64,000 nt of DNA from Mycolicibacterium mengxianglii (GCF_015710575.1 NZ_CP065373.1:496001-560000), one strand, 5' to 3'. Shown: positions 1 to 11,034, numbered from the stretch's first letter. A program made the numbers and translations. Notes: generated by a model from the letters alone, not told the origin.

Positions 1-3000
1 ACCGACCTCCCACAAGGGCACCATCACCATCGAGGCACCGCCGGAATTGCCCCGGGTGGTGCCGCCGTCACTGCTGCGCCGGGCGCTGCCCTATCTGATC
101 GTGCTGCTGATCGTCGGCATGATCGTCGCCCTGGTGGCCACCGGTATGCGGTTGATCTCGCCGACGACCCTGTTCTTCCCGTTCGTCCTGCTGTTGGCCG
201 CCACCGCCCTCTACCGCGGTAACGACAACAAGATGCGCACCGAAGAGGTCGACGCCGAGCGTGCCGACTACCTGCGATATCTGTCGGTGGTCCGGGACAA
301 CGTGCGCGCGCAGGCCGAGGCGCAACGGGCGGCGCTGCAGTGGTCGCATCCCGAACCGGCTGTGCTGGCGCAGATCCCGGGTTCTCGGCGGCAGTGGGAG
401 CGTGACCCGCAGGATTCCGACTTCCTGGTATTGCGCGCCGGCCTGGCCGACGTGGCGCTGGACACCACCCTGCGCGTCAAGGACGCCGCCGACGAGATCG
501 ATCTCGAACCGGTGTCCTACAGCGCGCTCCGCGCCCTGCTCGACACCCAGCGGACCGTGTCCGATGCGCCAGTGGGCATCGACCTGACGAAGGTCTCCCG
601 CATCACCGTGGTGGGCGACCCCCACGAGGCCCGGGCCGCAGTGCGGGCGTGGATCGCACAGGCGGTCACCTGGCATGACACCGGCGTGTTGGGTGTCGCC
701 CTGGCCAGCCCGCAGCTGGAGCAGCCGGACTGGTCCTGGTTGAAGTGGTTGCCGCACACCGACATTCCCGGTGAGGTCGACGGCACCGGGCCGGCCCGTT
801 TTCTGGCCGCCAACACCGACGAGCTGATCGCGAAAATCGGACCGGCGCTGGCCGACCGCCCGCTCTTCAAAGGGTCGACCCGATCCCACGACGAGGCCTT
901 GCGGCACCTGGTCATCATCGTCGACGACCCGGGCTATGACCTGAGCGGCTCGGTGCTCTCAGCCGGACTGGCCGGTGTCACGGTGGTGCAGATCGCCGAC
1001 ATCGAACCGGCCGGCGATCAGTATCCCGACCCCGAACGCCCGCAGCTGCTGGTGCGCGACGGGCGTATCCAGCGGTGGTTGACCGGCGGTTGGCAGCCGT
1101 ACGTGGATCGTGCCGATGTGATGGGGACCGCCGAAGCCAACCACCTGGCACGTCAGTTGTCGCGGTGGGATTCCAACCCGACCCACGCAGGGCTGCGGTC
1201 GGCCGCCACCCGGGGTGCCTCCTTCACGACATTGCTCGACATCGCCGATGCCTCGCAGCTGGACGTGCCCACACTGTGGGCGCCGCGTCGCCGCGAGGAC
1301 GAGCTGCGGGTTCCCATCGGGGTGACGGCCACCGGCGAACCGTTGTACTTCGACCTCAAGGACGAAGCCGAAGGCGGGATGGGACCGCACGGTCTGATGA
1401 TCGGCATGACGGGCTCCGGAAAGTCCCAGACCCTGATGTCGATCCTGCTGTCGCTGTTGACAACCCACTCCGCCGACCGACTCATCGTGATCTACGCCGA
1501 CTTCAAGGGCGAGGCCGGCGCCGACATCTTCCGCAACTTCCCGCAGGTCGTCGCGGTCATCTCCAACATGGCGGAGAAGAAGTCGCTCGCCGATCGGTTC
1601 GCCGACACGCTGCGCGGCGAGGTGGCCAGGCGCGAGACGCTGCTGCGTGAAGCGGGGCGACGGATCCAGGGCAGCGCGTTCAACTCGGTCACCGAGTACG
1701 AGGCGGCGGTCGACGCGGGTCATGACCTGGCACCGATACCGACGTTGTTCGTCGTGGCCGACGAATTCACGCTGATGCTCGCCGACCATCCCGAGTACGC
1801 TGAGCTGTTCGATTACGTTGCCCGCAAGGGTCGTTCGTTCCGCATCCACATCCTGTTCGCGTCGCAGACCCTCGACGTCGGCAAGATCAAGGACATCGAC
1901 AAGAACACGTCGTACCGGATCGGTCTGAAGGTGGCCAGCCCGTCGGTGTCACGGCAGATCATCGGTGTCGAAGACGCCTACCACATCGAATCCGGTAAGG
2001 AACACAAAGGCGTCGGCTTCCTGGTGCCTGCTCCCGGCGCTGAGCCGATCAAGTTCCGCAGCACCTACGTCGACGGAATCTACGAACCGCCGCGGACGCC
2101 CACCTCTTTTGTGGTGCCGACGGTTTCGGAGCCCAAACTGTTCACCGCCGGTGCTGTCGAACTCGACCAGGACGTGGTGTTCCTGCCTGAGGGTGAAACG
2201 GTGTCTGGGCCGCCGAAGAAGCTGATCGCGACCATCGGCAACCAGCTGGCGCACTACGGTCCGCAGGCACCCCCACTGTGGTTGCCGCCGTTGGACGAGC
2301 CGGTTGCGCTCACCTCGGTGCTTGCACACGCCGGGATCGAGGAACGGCAGTGGCGCTGGCCACTCGGCCAGATCGACCGCCCGTTCGAGATGCGCAGGGA
2401 TCCGCTGGTGTTCGACGCCCGCTCCGCGGCGGGCAACCTGCTGATTCACGGCGGCCCGAAGTCGGGCAAGTCGACCGCACTGTTGACGTTCATCCAGTCG
2501 GCAGCCGAACTGCACAGTCCCCGTGAGGTGAGCTTCTACTGCCTCGACTACGGCGGCGGCGTCCTGCAGGCCGCCTCGGAGCTGGCCCACGTCGGCAGTG
2601 TGGCCTCGCCGCTGGACGGTGAGCGGATCCGACGCACCTTCGGTGAGATCGAGGCGTTGCTGCGGTCACGGCAGCGCGGCGGTGACCGTGCTCGCGACGA
2701 TGGCTACGGCCATGTCTTTCTGGTGATCGACAACCTGTACGCGTTCAGCCGGGACAACACCGACCAGTTCAACACCCGCAACCCGTTGCTGGCCAAGGTG
2801 ACCGAGTTGGCCAACTCGGGTCTGGCCTACGGGATCCACGTCGTGATCACCACACCGAACTGGCTGGAGGTCCCGCTGGCGATGCGCGACGGCCTGGGGC
2901 TTCGGCTGGAGCTGCGGCTACCCGATCCCCGTGACAGCAATGTCCGTGTTCCGGGGGCGCTGCGTCGGCCCGCCGAAAGTGTTCCGGCTGACCAGCCGGG

Positions 3001-3931
3001 TCGCGGCCTGACCATGGCCGCCGAGCAGTTCCTGTTCGCCGCACCGGAATTGGACCGGGCCGCGGCCATCAGCGCCCGCCATTCCGGAGTCAGCGCACCG
3101 CCGGTGCGGTTGCTGCCCACCAATCTGGAAGCGGCGGTCGTGGCTCCGCTGTACCGCGGGCCCGAGCAGTTGGTCCTCGGCCAGCGCGAGGACGACCTGG
3201 CGCCGGTGGTGGTGGACTTCGGTGACCAGCCGCTGATGATGGTTTTCGGTGACACCAAGTCGGGCAAGACGACCCTGCTACGGCACCTCATCCGGACCGT
3301 GCGCGACAATTCCACCGCAGATCGGGTGGCGTTCACGGTGCTCGACCGTCGCCTGCATCTGGTCGAGGAGCCGTTGTTCCCGGACAACGAGTACACCGCG
3401 AACATCGACCGGGTGACCCCGGCGATGCTCGGTCTGGCGGCGATCATCGAACAGCGCCGTCCCCCGCAGGGCCTGTCCTCGGACGAATTGAAGCGCTGGA
3501 CCCTTTCCTCCCGGTCGGGCCAACTGCACTACCTGATCATCGACGACGTGGACGCCATCCCCGACGGCCCGGCGATGAGCGGCCAGTACGTGGGGCAGCG
3601 TCCGTGGACACCGATCATCGGATTGCTCTCGCAGGCAGCTGATCTCGGGCTGCGGGTGATCGTCACCGCCCGGGCCACCGGGTCGGCGCATGCGCTGATG
3701 ACCAACCCGTTGTTGCGCCGGCTCAATGACCTGCAGGCCACCACCCTGATGCTCTCCGGCAACCCGGCCGAGAGTGGAAAGATCCGCGGTCATCGGTTCG
3801 CACGTCAGCTCGCAGGCCGCGCCGTGCTCCTCGATGACGGCGACACCCCCACCCATCTCCAGCTGGTGAACCCATTGGCCGGAACCGAAGTCGAAGACGG
3901 CTCGCACATGAGAGGCAGGAACCAATCGTGA
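1..3931 (+). CDS. eccC3: ESX-3 secretion ATPase EccC3 (5' partial)
   Basis: This is the FtsK/SpoIIIE-type motor of the ESX-3 type VII secretion system, which sits in the inner membrane and recognises and drives export of Esx and PE/PPE substrates. The reading frame is open from base 2, so the gene starts upstream. By memory of the M. tuberculosis protein only about 14 residues are missing; the TTG at 47 is an internal codon, not the start. Two membrane helices lie at about fragment residues 28-50 and 53-72. Three ATPase domains follow, with P-loops GMTGSGKS (about 467), GGPKSGKS (about 815) and GDTKSGKT (about 1083). The Walker B of domain 1 is canonical (VVADEF), while domain 2 has VIDN and domain 3 IIDD. 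Degenerate second and third ATPase sites are usual in EccC. The stop overlaps the PE start by 4 bases. Confidence 0.97.
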   Translation, partial: PTSHKGTITIEAPPELPRVVPPSLLRRALPYLIVLLIVGMIVALVATGMRLISPTTLFFPFVLLLAATALYRGNDNKMRTEEVDAERADYLRYLSVVRDNVRAQAEAQRAALQWSHPEPAVLAQIPGSRRQWERDPQDSDFLVLRAGLADVALDTTLRVKDAADEIDLEPVSYSALRALLDTQRTVSDAPVGIDLTKVSRITVVGDPHEARAAVRAWIAQAVTWHDTGVLGVALASPQLEQPDWSWLKWLPHTDIPGEVDGTGPARFLAANTDELIAKIGPALADRPLFKGSTRSHDEALRHLVIIVDDPGYDLSGSVLSAGLAGVTVVQIADIEPAGDQYPDPERPQLLVRDGRIQRWLTGGWQPYVDRADVMGTAEANHLARQLSRWDSNPTHAGLRSAATRGASFTTLLDIADASQLDVPTLWAPRRREDELRVPIGVTATGEPLYFDLKDEAEGGMGPHGLMIGMTGSGKSQTLMSILLSLLTTHSADRLIVIYADFKGEAGADIFRNFPQVVAVISNMAEKKSLADRFADTLRGEVARRETLLREAGRRIQGSAFNSVTEYEAAVDAGHDLAPIPTLFVVADEFTLMLADHPEYAELFDYVARKGRSFRIHILFASQTLDVGKIKDIDKNTSYRIGLKVASPSVSRQIIGVEDAYHIESGKEHKGVGFLVPAPGAEPIKFRSTYVDGIYEPPRTPTSFVVPTVSEPKLFTAGAVELDQDVVFLPEGETVSGPPKKLIATIGNQLAHYGPQAPPLWLPPLDEPVALTSVLAHAGIEERQWRWPLGQIDRPFEMRRDPLVFDARSAAGNLLIHGGPKSGKSTALLTFIQSAAELHSPREVSFYCLDYGGGVLQAASELAHVGSVASPLDGERIRRTFGEIEALLRSRQRGGDRARDDGYGHVFLVIDNLYAFSRDNTDQFNTRNPLLAKVTELANSGLAYGIHVVITTPNWLEVPLAMRDGLGLRLELRLPDPRDSNVRVPGALRRPAESVPADQPGRGLTMAAEQFLFAAPELDRAAAISARHSGVSAPPVRLLPTNLEAAVVAPLYRGPEQLVLGQREDDLAPVVVDFGDQPLMMVFGDTKSGKTTLLRHLIRTVRDNSTADRVAFTVLDRRLHLVEEPLFPDNEYTANIDRVTPAMLGLAAIIEQRRPPQGLSSDELKRWTLSSRSGQLHYLIIDDVDAIPDGPAMSGQYVGQRPWTPIIGLLSQAADLGLRVIVTARATGSAHALMTNPLLRRLNDLQATTLMLSGNPAESGKIRGHRFARQLAGRAVLLDDGDTPTHLQLVNPLAGTEVEDGSHMRGRNQS

Positions 3932-4254
3932 CTCTTCGCGTCGTTCCCGAAGGAATGGCCGCCGCCAGCGCGGCGGTCGAAGCTCTCGCCGCCCGGCTCG
4001 CGGCAGCCCACGCGGCCGCGGCACCGGCCATCACCGCGGTGATACCTGCCGCCGCCGATCCGGTATCGCTGCAGACAGCGGTGGGCTTCAGCGCCCAGGG
4101 TGCCGAACACCAGACTGTTGCCGCCCAGGGCGTTGAGGAGTTGGGCCGCTCCGGCGCCGGTATCGGTGAGTCCGGAAGCAGTTATGCCACCGGCGATGCG
4201 CAGGCCGCGAACTCCTGGGCTCCGGTGTATCTTTCGCGCAGCGGCGGGCTATGA
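3928..4254 (+). CDS. PE5: ESX-3 PE protein (PE5-like)
   Basis: This is a PE-domain protein of 108 residues, nearly all of it PE domain, that is expected to pair with the following PPE protein and be exported through ESX-3. It starts with GTG inside the eccC3 stop (GTGA overlap). The sequence is alanine-rich and helical throughout, beginning TLRVVPEG, and carries the type VII secretion signal YxxxD as YATGD at residues 86-90. It overlaps the PPE start by 4 bases (ATGA), which fits translational coupling of a PE/PPE heterodimer. The symbol follows its position in the ESX-3 operon and its close resemblance to M. tuberculosis PE5. In M. tuberculosis PE5-PPE4 is linked to siderophore-dependent iron acquisition. 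Confidence 0.93.
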   Translation: MTLRVVPEGMAAASAAVEALAARLAAAHAAAAPAITAVIPAAADPVSLQTAVGFSAQGAEHQTVAAQGVEELGRSGAGIGESGSSYATGDAQAANSWAPVYLSRSGGL

Positions 4255-5837
4255 CCGCGCCGGTGTGGATCGCCTCGCCCCCCGAGGTGCACTCCGCGTT
4301 GCTGTCGGCGGGCCCCGGACCGGGCCCGCTGCTTGCCGCCGCCGGCGCCTGGACGGCATTGGCCGGCGAATATTCCTCTGCGGCAGCTGAACTGACTTCA
4401 GTGCTCGGCACCGTGCAGGCCGGCGCCTGGGAAGGCCCCAGCGCCGAACAGTACGTGGCCGCACACGCCCCGTACCTGGCCTGGCTGACCCAGGCCAGTG
4501 CCAACAGCGCGATGGTCGCCGCCCAGCAGCAGACCGCAGCCGTTGCCTACACGACCGCCTTGGCCACAATGCCGACGCTCGCCGAGCTCGCCGCGAACCA
4601 CACCATGCGTGGTGTGCTCATGGCCACCAACTTCTTCGGTATCAACACCATCCCCATCGCGATCAACGAAGCCGACTACGTGCGGATGTGGGTCCAGGCC
4701 GCCACCAGCATGGCCACCTATCAGGCCGTCGCCGGCACCGCACTGGCATCCGCACCCCGCACCACACCCGCGCCGTTCGTGCTGGCCCCGGGTGTCGGGG
4801 AGGCCGGTTCGATGATGGCCTCGCTGACCGCAACAAGCGCACAGGCGCAGGCCACCGAATCGGGCTCGGCACTGCAGAACTCGAACGCCATCACCGACCT
4901 GCTCGAGGACTACATCAAGTCGTTGCCCGGCGGTGACGAGATCTGGAAGTTCCTCCAGGACCCGTTGGGCACCATCCAGCAGATCATCACCGACTTCTCG
5001 ACCAACCCCTCGGCGGCCCTGGCCACGTGGGGCCCGCTGCTGATGGCAGTGGCGTATCAGCTGATCACCCAGCCGCTCGGGTGGGCCACCTGGGGACTGA
5101 TCCTGGCGGCGCCCCTGCTGATCCCGGCGCTGATCGCCACCGCATTGTCGCTGCTGGGCCTGCTGGGTGCACTCCAGCTGCAGCTCCCTGTGCCTGCTGC
5201 GGACGCCCCCGTGGCCGCGCCGGCACCCGGCCAGCAGCAGCAGAATTACCCCGCGGCCGGGATCACTGCGCCCGGCTCGCCCGGGGTGAGTGCGCCCTCG
5301 GCGCCGGCACCGTCGTCAGCTGCGGTTCCCACCGGGACCGCGGCGTCTGCGGCCGCTGCGCCGGTGGTGCCTTACGCAGTGCAGGGCATCGACCCCGACG
5401 AGGGCGTCGGACCGACGCTGAATGACGGTCTCAGCGCCAAAGCACCCGCCTCGGACATGGCGGCGGCGAGCTCGGCCGCGGCGTTGGCGGCCACCCAGGC
5501 ACGGCGCAAGGCGCGACGTCGCCGTGGAGCCGAGGCCAAGGATCGCGGTTACCGCGACGAGTACATGACGATGGACGACGGGCCCGTCGCGCCTCCGCAG
5601 GACCAAGCGCCGGCGTCCCGGCCGACCACCACCCGGGCCTCGGCGCAGGGCGCAGGAACGCTGGGTGCGTCCGGCTTGACCGGCACCGAGACCAAGACCG
5701 GGGCCGTGGACGCCGCGGGTATGACCGCGCTGGAGGGGGACTCCTTCGGCAACGGACCCACCATCCCGATGTTGCCGAACACGTGGGGTTCCGGCGCGGA
5801 GGCAGAACAGGGGGCCCCACCTGAAGAAACCGGGTAA
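4251..5837 (+). CDS. PPE4: ESX-3 PPE protein (PPE4-like)
   Basis: This is a 528-residue PPE protein that should form a dimer with the PE protein encoded just upstream. The PPE motif is at residues 10-12 and a WxG motif (W60-E-G) marks the helical turn of the PPE domain, which covers about the first 180 residues. A hydrophobic stretch at roughly 275-312 follows. The C-terminal third is Ala/Pro-rich and low complexity, with a basic patch ([10 protein letters not shown]) near 430. PPE4 in M. tuberculosis is part of this operon and contributes to iron uptake. The start is set by the ATGA overlap with the PE gene. Confidence 0.93.
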   Translation: MTAPVWIASPPEVHSALLSAGPGPGPLLAAAGAWTALAGEYSSAAAELTSVLGTVQAGAWEGPSAEQYVAAHAPYLAWLTQASANSAMVAAQQQTAAVAYTTALATMPTLAELAANHTMRGVLMATNFFGINTIPIAINEADYVRMWVQAATSMATYQAVAGTALASAPRTTPAPFVLAPGVGEAGSMMASLTATSAQAQATESGSALQNSNAITDLLEDYIKSLPGGDEIWKFLQDPLGTIQQIITDFSTNPSAALATWGPLLMAVAYQLITQPLGWATWGLILAAPLLIPALIATALSLLGLLGALQLQLPVPAADAPVAAPAPGQQQQNYPAAGITAPGSPGVSAPSAPAPSSAAVPTGTAASAAAAPVVPYAVQGIDPDEGVGPTLNDGLSAKAPASDMAAASSAAALAATQARRKARRRRGAEAKDRGYRDEYMTMDDGPVAPPQDQAPASRPTTTRASAQGAGTLGASGLTGTETKTGAVDAAGMTALEGDSFGNGPTIPMLPNTWGSGAEAEQGAPPEETG

Positions 5838-5878
5838 GCATCGAAGTCATTGTCGGCAACACAGATTGGAGAGCACGT

Positions 5879-6172
5879 ATGAGTATGTTGGACGCTCACA
5901 TTCCCCAGATCATCGCCTCGGAGTCGGCCTTCGCGGCCAAGACGGCCGTGATGCGCAGCACCATCGCCCAGGCAGAACAGGCGGCGATGTCGGCGCAGGC
6001 ATTCCACATGGGCGAGTCGTCCGTGGCCTTCCAGGGAGCGCACGCCCGTTTCCTCGAAGTTGCCGCGAAAGTGAACACCCTGCTCGACGTCGCCCAGGTC
6101 AATCTCGGTGATGCCGGTGCCACCTATGTCGCCGAGGACGCGGCAGCCGCCAGCACGTACGGAGGAATCTGA
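5879..6172 (+). CDS. esxG: ESX-3 secreted protein EsxG
   Basis: EsxG is a 97-residue WXG100-family protein that forms a tight heterodimer with EsxH and is the signature ESX-3 substrate. The sequence closely follows the mycobacterial EsxG pattern ([32 protein letters not shown]). As in other EsxG proteins the loop where WXG would be expected has GESSVAF and no tryptophan. A YxxxD/E-type signal is visible as YVAED near residue 83. A GGAGAG ribosome site lies a few bases before the ATG. The stop overlaps the esxH ATG by one base (TGATG). Confidence 0.96.
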   Translation: MSMLDAHIPQIIASESAFAAKTAVMRSTIAQAEQAAMSAQAFHMGESSVAFQGAHARFLEVAAKVNTLLDVAQVNLGDAGATYVAEDAAAASTYGGI

Positions 6173-6459
6173 TGTCCCAGATCATGTACAACTACCCGGC
6201 GATGCTCGGGCACGCCGGCGAGATGTCCGGTTATGCCGGCGCGTTGCACGCCATCGGCGCCGACATCGCCGCCGAACAGGCTGCGCTGCAGGGGGCTTGG
6301 CAGGGTGAAACCGGCATGACGTACCAGGCCTGGCAGGCACAGTGGAACACCGCCATGGAGGAGCTGGTGCGGGCGTACCGCGCGATGGCCACCACCCATG
6401 AGACCAACACGGTGTCCATGCAGGCCCGCGATCAGGCCGAAGGGGCGAAGTGGGGCTAG
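6172..6459 (+). CDS. esxH: ESX-3 secreted protein EsxH (TB10.4-like)
   Basis: EsxH is a 95-residue WXG100 protein and the partner of EsxG. The dimer is exported by ESX-3 and is implicated in metal acquisition and host interaction in pathogens. The WXG motif is W43-Q44-G45. A strong GGAGGA ribosome site lies within the end of esxG. His14 and His76, described as zinc ligands in the M. tuberculosis protein, are present, but residue 70, His in M. tuberculosis, is Arg here. Otherwise the protein is nearly identical to other EsxH proteins ([14 protein letters not shown] at the start, AEGAKWG at the end). Confidence 0.96.
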   Translation: MSQIMYNYPAMLGHAGEMSGYAGALHAIGADIAAEQAALQGAWQGETGMTYQAWQAQWNTAMEELVRAYRAMATTHETNTVSMQARDQAEGAKWG

Positions 6460-6480
6460 CGGGAGGGCCGTGCCGGGGAA

Positions 6481-7335
6481 ATGGGCGCACCTAACGCTGT
6501 CGAGCTGACGGTCGAGGCTGCCTGGTTCATCGCGGATGCGGTTGAGGCAGGCGCCTTTCCGTGGGTTCTGGGCATCACGACGCCGTACCGTGACGCCAGG
6601 GCCCGTTCGACGTTCGTGGCACGCCAGACCGCTGAGCTGACGGCGCTGGGCGTGATCTCCCCGTCGTCCGGGCAGATCTCACCGGCGGTCGCGGAGTGGA
6701 TCCGCGTGGTGTGCTTTCCGGACCGTTGGCTCGAAATGCGTTATGTGCGCAGCGGTTCGGACACCACCGAGCTGCTCCGCGGCATCGTGGCCCGGCGCGG
6801 CGATCACACGGTCGTGGCGCTGCGCAATGCGCAGTTGGTGACGTTCACCGCCTTGAGTGTCGACGACCCGTACGCTCTGGTACCCATCCTCGCTGCAGGG
6901 CTGGACAACCGGGCGCCGGCCCGATTCGCCGAGTTCGCAATGCCGGCCCGGGTCGGGGCTCGGGCCGACGAACAACTGCGCGCCGGCACAGACCTGGCCG
7001 CAGTGCTCGACTATCTGGGAGTGCCCACCACTGCCCGGCCCGTGGTCCGCGCTGTCTTCAACGGGCCTCGCAGCTACGTCGAAGTCGTGGCCGGTCAACG
7101 CCGCGATGGCAGCCACGCCACGTCCGAGGTGGGAATCGCCGTGGTGGACACCACCGAAGGACGGGTGGTGGTGAGCCCCAGCAGAGCGGCCGACGGCGAA
7201 TGGGTGTCGACGTTCGCACCCGGCACTGCGTTCGCGATCGCGCTCGCCGCCGAGAACCTCACCGCAACACTGCCTGACGGGCAGTGGTTCCCGTCCACCC
7301 ACCTGGCCCGCGACTTCACTGCGCGCCAGGGTTGA
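6481..7335 (+). CDS. espG3: ESX-3 cytosolic chaperone EspG3
   Basis: EspG3 is the cytosolic chaperone that binds ESX-3-specific PE-PPE dimers at the PPE tip and keeps them soluble before secretion. The 284-residue protein begins [10 protein letters not shown], as EspG3 proteins do, and contains the conserved blocks [34 protein letters not shown] and [11 protein letters not shown]. It lies 21 bases after esxH and shortly before eccD3 in the usual ESX-3 order. No membrane segment is seen, which fits a cytosolic protein. Confidence 0.95.
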   Translation: MGAPNAVELTVEAAWFIADAVEAGAFPWVLGITTPYRDARARSTFVARQTAELTALGVISPSSGQISPAVAEWIRVVCFPDRWLEMRYVRSGSDTTELLRGIVARRGDHTVVALRNAQLVTFTALSVDDPYALVPILAAGLDNRAPARFAEFAMPARVGARADEQLRAGTDLAAVLDYLGVPTTARPVVRAVFNGPRSYVEVVAGQRRDGSHATSEVGIAVVDTTEGRVVVSPSRAADGEWVSTFAPGTAFAIALAAENLTATLPDGQWFPSTHLARDFTARQG

Positions 7336-7364
7336 TTTGTCAGCTGAAAGAGAAGAACCGATAC

Positions 7365-8780
7365 ATGAGTGAGTCCCCGGTCCTGCCCATCGTCAGGGTG
7401 GCCATCCTCAGCGACAGCCGGATGACGGAGATGGCGCTGCCCGCGGAACTTCCGCTACGCGAGGTGCTTCCGGCCGTCCAGCGGCTGTTGCCGACCGACG
7501 TCGAGGACACAGCCACCACGCCGGGTGGGCTGAGTCTGGCTCCGATCGGCGGTGCGCCGTTCAGTCTGGACGCCAGCCTGGACACCGTAGGGGTGGTCGA
7601 CGGTGACCTGCTTGCGCTGCAATCGCTCCCGGCCGGGCCCGCCGCGCCGGGGATCGTCGAGGACATCGCCGACGCCGCAGTGATCTTCTCCGCGGCACGG
7701 CTGCAGCCCTGGGGACTTCGCCACATCCAGCTCGGCGCCAGGGCCGCGGTGGTGGCCCTGATCCTCCTTGCGACCGGCCTCGGTGTCGCGCATACCGTCG
7801 CCGCGGACGAGCCCATCGGGCTCTATGTGGTGAGCGTTCTCGCAGCGGCCACCGCGGTGGCCGCGCTCTTGCTGCGGGCCCGCTCGCAGCGGCCTGCGGC
7901 CGAGATCTCCATCGTCGCGCTGGCGCCGATCGCCGCCGCGTTCACGCTGGCCGTACCCGGTGACTTCGGGGCGGCGCAGGTACTACTGGGCGCTGCCGGC
8001 GTGACGGCCTGGTCGCTGATCAGCGTCATCCTGGCTTCCCCCGGCAGTGCTGAAGAGGCGCAGCGGTCGCGGGCCTTCTTCACCGCCACCAGCGTGGTGG
8101 GCTTCGGCGTGTTGTTGGCCGCGGGCGCGGCGTTGATCTGGTCGCTGCCGTTGCTCACGCTGGGCTGCGGTCTGATCGTGCTGGCGCTGCTGGTGACGGT
8201 GCAGGCTGCCCAGCTTTCGGCGATGTGCGCGCGATTGCCGCTACCGGTCATTCCCGCCCCGGGTGACCCCGCACCGTCGGCGCCACCCCTGAGCGTGCTG
8301 CGGGACCTGCCGCGGCGCGTACGGATCAGCGAAGCCCATCAGACGGGATTCATCGCCGGCGCGGTGCTGCTGTCGGTCCTCGGCGTGTTGGCGATCGCCG
8401 GACGGCCCGAGGCCCCGGGTGTGTGGGGTTGGTACGTGGTGGCCGCGGTAGGTGCTGCCGCGGTGCTGCGGGCCCGGGTGTGGGACACCGTGTCCTGCAA
8501 GGCATGGCTGTTGGCCCAGCCACATCTGGTGACGGTGCTGCTGACGGTGCTGTTCATCGTCCAAGAGCGTTACCTGGCGGCACTGTGGTCCTCGCTGGTG
8601 CTGGCAGCGTTGGTGGCCATCTGGTGCTTTGTCGCCACCAACCCCAGACTTGCCTCCGCAGACAGCTATTCACTGCCGATGCGCCGCGTGGTCGGTTTCC
8701 TGGCCTCCGCTATCGACGCCTCGCTGATCCCGGTGATGGCATACCTGGTCGGTATCTTCACCTGGATCCTCAATCGATGA
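7365..8780 (+). CDS. eccD3: ESX-3 membrane channel component EccD3
   Basis: EccD3 is the polytopic membrane component of the ESX-3 secretion complex. The 471-residue protein has an N-terminal cytosolic ubiquitin-like domain (about residues 5-85) followed by about eleven membrane helices, the usual EccD layout. The ATG at 7365 (SESPVLPIVRVAIL) is chosen because it follows an AAGAGAAG ribosome site and matches the family N terminus; the frame is open further upstream but would run back into espG3. The stop overlaps the mycP3 start by 4 bases. Confidence 0.95.
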   Translation: MSESPVLPIVRVAILSDSRMTEMALPAELPLREVLPAVQRLLPTDVEDTATTPGGLSLAPIGGAPFSLDASLDTVGVVDGDLLALQSLPAGPAAPGIVEDIADAAVIFSAARLQPWGLRHIQLGARAAVVALILLATGLGVAHTVAADEPIGLYVVSVLAAATAVAALLLRARSQRPAAEISIVALAPIAAAFTLAVPGDFGAAQVLLGAAGVTAWSLISVILASPGSAEEAQRSRAFFTATSVVGFGVLLAAGAALIWSLPLLTLGCGLIVLALLVTVQAAQLSAMCARLPLPVIPAPGDPAPSAPPLSVLRDLPRRVRISEAHQTGFIAGAVLLSVLGVLAIAGRPEAPGVWGWYVVAAVGAAAVLRARVWDTVSCKAWLLAQPHLVTVLLTVLFIVQERYLAALWSSLVLAALVAIWCFVATNPRLASADSYSLPMRRVVGFLASAIDASLIPVMAYLVGIFTWILNR

Positions 8781-10171
8781 TCCGAGCCGGATTGCGGTGC
8801 GTGGCCGCCGGGGCGGCGGTGCTGCTTGCGGCGGGCCCGACGGCGTGGGCGGTCAGCCCTCCGGTGGTGGACCCCACCGCGCAGCCACCGTCGGGCAGCA
8901 CCGGACCGGTTGCGCCCATGACGCAACGCGGTGAGTGCATCATCACCGGGCTCACCCCGGTGTTCGCCGCCGCCGCCGTTCCCACGGGTCAAACCATGCT
9001 GAATGTGCCTGGCGCCTGGCGATTCTCGCGGGGCGAGGGGCAGACGGTCGCGGTGATCGACACGGGTGTGCAGCCTGGACCGCGGCTGCCCAACGTCGAC
9101 GGGGGTGGTGACTACGTCGGGAAGACCGATGGGCTCACCGACTGCGACGGGCAGGGCACGATGGTCGCCGGCATCATCGCAGGACAACCGGGTGACGACG
9201 GTTTCGCCGGCGTGGCACCGGCAGCGCGGGTGTTGTCGATCCGGCAGACCTCGAGGATGTTCTCGCCGAGCGCCCCGGCCGAGGACCAGGCCGCCGCGCA
9301 GGCCCGCATCGACATCGCGTCGCTGGCCCGAGCGGTGGTGCGTGCCGCCGACGAAGGGGCACGCGTCATCCACATCTCGGCCGTCACCTGCCTCGGCACG
9401 GACAGCACCATCGACCAGGCCACCCTGGGTGCGGCACTGCGGTACGCGGCGTTGGACAAGGATGCGGTGATCGTCGCCGCGGCAGGCAATACCGGCCCGG
9501 GTGGCGGCACCGGTGGACCCGCCTGCCAGTCCAACCCCCTGAACAACGTCGGACCCTCGGAGGACCCGCGCAACTGGGCCGGTGTGGGTTCCATTTCGGC
9601 ACCGTCGTGGTGGCAGCCCTACGTGCTGTCGGTGGGATCGCTGACTCCGCAGGGCCAGCCCTCGGCGTTCACGATGGCAGGCCCGTGGGTCGGCATCGCC
9701 GCACCGGGGCAGGACATCGTGTCGGTCAGCAATGCGCCGGACGGGGGCTTGGCCAACGGTGTCCCGAACAACCGCAACGAACTCGCCGCGGTCCACGGAT
9801 CCAGTTATGCCGCCGCATACGTGTCCGGTGTTGCTGCGCTGGTGCGCAGCCGTTTTCCGGAGATGCGCGCCGCCCAGGTGGTCGAACGATTGACTGCTAC
9901 CGCCCACAATGGCGCGCACACCCCGTCGAACCTGGTGGGGGCCGGTACCGTCGACGCGGTCGCCGCACTGACCTGGCAACTGCCCGTGCCCGCTGCGGGC
10001 GACCAACCCCCCACCCGGATCGCGGCACCCGTGGATCCGGAACCGGCCAACCACCTCCCGCGCAATGTGGCCTTCGGCGGTACCGCAGCGCTGGTGCTGG
10101 CGGTAGCCGTGACCGCACTCGTGGTGCAGCGCCGCAGACAAGAGTCTCCAGGAGAGGAACGAGTCCGATGA
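8777..10171 (+). CDS. mycP3: Mycosin MycP3 with catalytic His replaced by Gln
   Basis: Mycosins are membrane-anchored subtilisin-like proteases attached to the periplasmic face of type VII secretion complexes. This 464-residue protein has a signal peptide (cleavage likely after AWA, about residue 25), the subtilase domain, and a C-terminal membrane helix before a basic tail. Asp95 (VIDTGV), the oxyanion Asn238 (AAAGN) and Ser343 (GSSYAA) are in place. The His motif, normally DGHGT, reads DGQGT: codon 126 at 9152-9154 is CAG. The four cysteines of the mycosin extension and domain (54, 123, 205, 250) are kept, so the fold looks intact but the charge-relay triad is incomplete. Work on other mycosins found that the protein, more than its protease activity, is needed for secretion. 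One C/T-to-G base change would explain the substitution. Confidence 0.95.
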   Translation: MIRAGLRCVAAGAAVLLAAGPTAWAVSPPVVDPTAQPPSGSTGPVAPMTQRGECIITGLTPVFAAAAVPTGQTMLNVPGAWRFSRGEGQTVAVIDTGVQPGPRLPNVDGGGDYVGKTDGLTDCDGQGTMVAGIIAGQPGDDGFAGVAPAARVLSIRQTSRMFSPSAPAEDQAAAQARIDIASLARAVVRAADEGARVIHISAVTCLGTDSTIDQATLGAALRYAALDKDAVIVAAAGNTGPGGGTGGPACQSNPLNNVGPSEDPRNWAGVGSISAPSWWQPYVLSVGSLTPQGQPSAFTMAGPWVGIAAPGQDIVSVSNAPDGGLANGVPNNRNELAAVHGSSYAAAYVSGVAALVRSRFPEMRAAQVVERLTATAHNGAHTPSNLVGAGTVDAVAALTWQLPVPAAGDQPPTRIAAPVDPEPANHLPRNVAFGGTAALVLAVAVTALVVQRRRQESPGEERVR

Positions 10172-11034
10172 CGGGCCGAATCATGTTGGCGCTGTTGGCC
10201 GTTATTCCGGCCGCGATGGCCTACCCGTGGCAGTCGACGCTGGACTGGTGGGTGTTCGGGATCGCCGTCGCGGTGCTGATCGTGGTGTTCGCATGGTGGC
10301 GCGGAACCTTCGTGACCACCCTGGTGGCGCGACGCGCCGCGTTGTTGCGCCGCCGAGACGAACCGCGGCATCAGGTGCAGCACAGCGACACCGACGCCCG
10401 CACCACGGCCGTCCTACAGGTGCTCTCCGGCGACGACGACCAGCAGCTGCTGTCGACACTGGCCGGGTACCTCGACAGGTACGGAATCCGATGTGACGCG
10501 GTGCGGGTCACACACCGTGACACCCCAGCCGGGCGTAGCACCTGGGTGGGGCTCACGCTGTCGGCGGCGGCGAATCTCGGTGCGCTGCAAGCACGGTCTG
10601 CGAACATCCCGCTGCGCGAAACCGCGCAGGTCACCCTGCGGCGGCTCGCCGACCACCTGCGCGAGCTGGGCTGGTCCGTCAGCACCGTCGATGCGAACAT
10701 CCCCGACCTGCTCGGTCCCGCCCCCAAGGAGCGTTGGCGGTCGGTGCAGGACGGCGAGCATGGGTACCTCACCTGCTACGCGGTGCCCGCCGGTGACAGT
10801 CTGGCCGAGACGTTGGACGAGGTGCGCACGGCGTCGTCCAGCGAGGTGTGGACGGTGGTCGAACTGAGCGGCATGCCGACGCGACCGGATGTCGCAGCCG
10901 TCTGTGCCATCCGGACCGACGAACTGCCCGACGCCGCACCGGTGCCCAACCTGCGGCCGCTGCGGGGACAACAGCGCAGGACGCTGGCGACACTGCACCC
11001 CGAATCGACCGCACGCCTGGCGCTCAGCATCTGA
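10168..11034 (+). CDS. eccE3: ESX-3 membrane component EccE3
   Basis: EccE3 is the peripheral membrane subunit of the ESX-3 core complex and here the last gene of the operon. The 288-residue protein has two N-terminal membrane helices (about 3-20 and 24-42) and a soluble domain with the blocks WVGLTLSAAANLGAL and AQVTLRRLADHL. The ATG at 10168 overlaps the mycP3 stop (ATGA) and follows CCAGGAGAGG. The next gene runs the other way and ends 7 bases downstream. Confidence 0.94.
   Translation: MTGRIMLALLAVIPAAMAYPWQSTLDWWVFGIAVAVLIVVFAWWRGTFVTTLVARRAALLRRRDEPRHQVQHSDTDARTTAVLQVLSGDDDQQLLSTLAGYLDRYGIRCDAVRVTHRDTPAGRSTWVGLTLSAAANLGALQARSANIPLRETAQVTLRRLADHLRELGWSVSTVDANIPDLLGPAPKERWRSVQDGEHGYLTCYAVPAGDSLAETLDEVRTASSSEVWTVVELSGMPTRPDVAAVCAIRTDELPDAAPVPNLRPLRGQQRRTLATLHPESTARLALSI

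Noticed and set aside
959..1849. Open frame of 296 codons on the minus strand inside eccC3
   Set aside because: It is antisense to a strongly conserved ATPase domain, Arg/Gln/His-rich, and has no ribosome site. GC-rich codon bias produces such frames throughout the window.
8666..10141. Long minus-strand frame across mycP3
   Set aside because: Shadow of the protease gene; its composition is low-complexity and no domain is recognisable.
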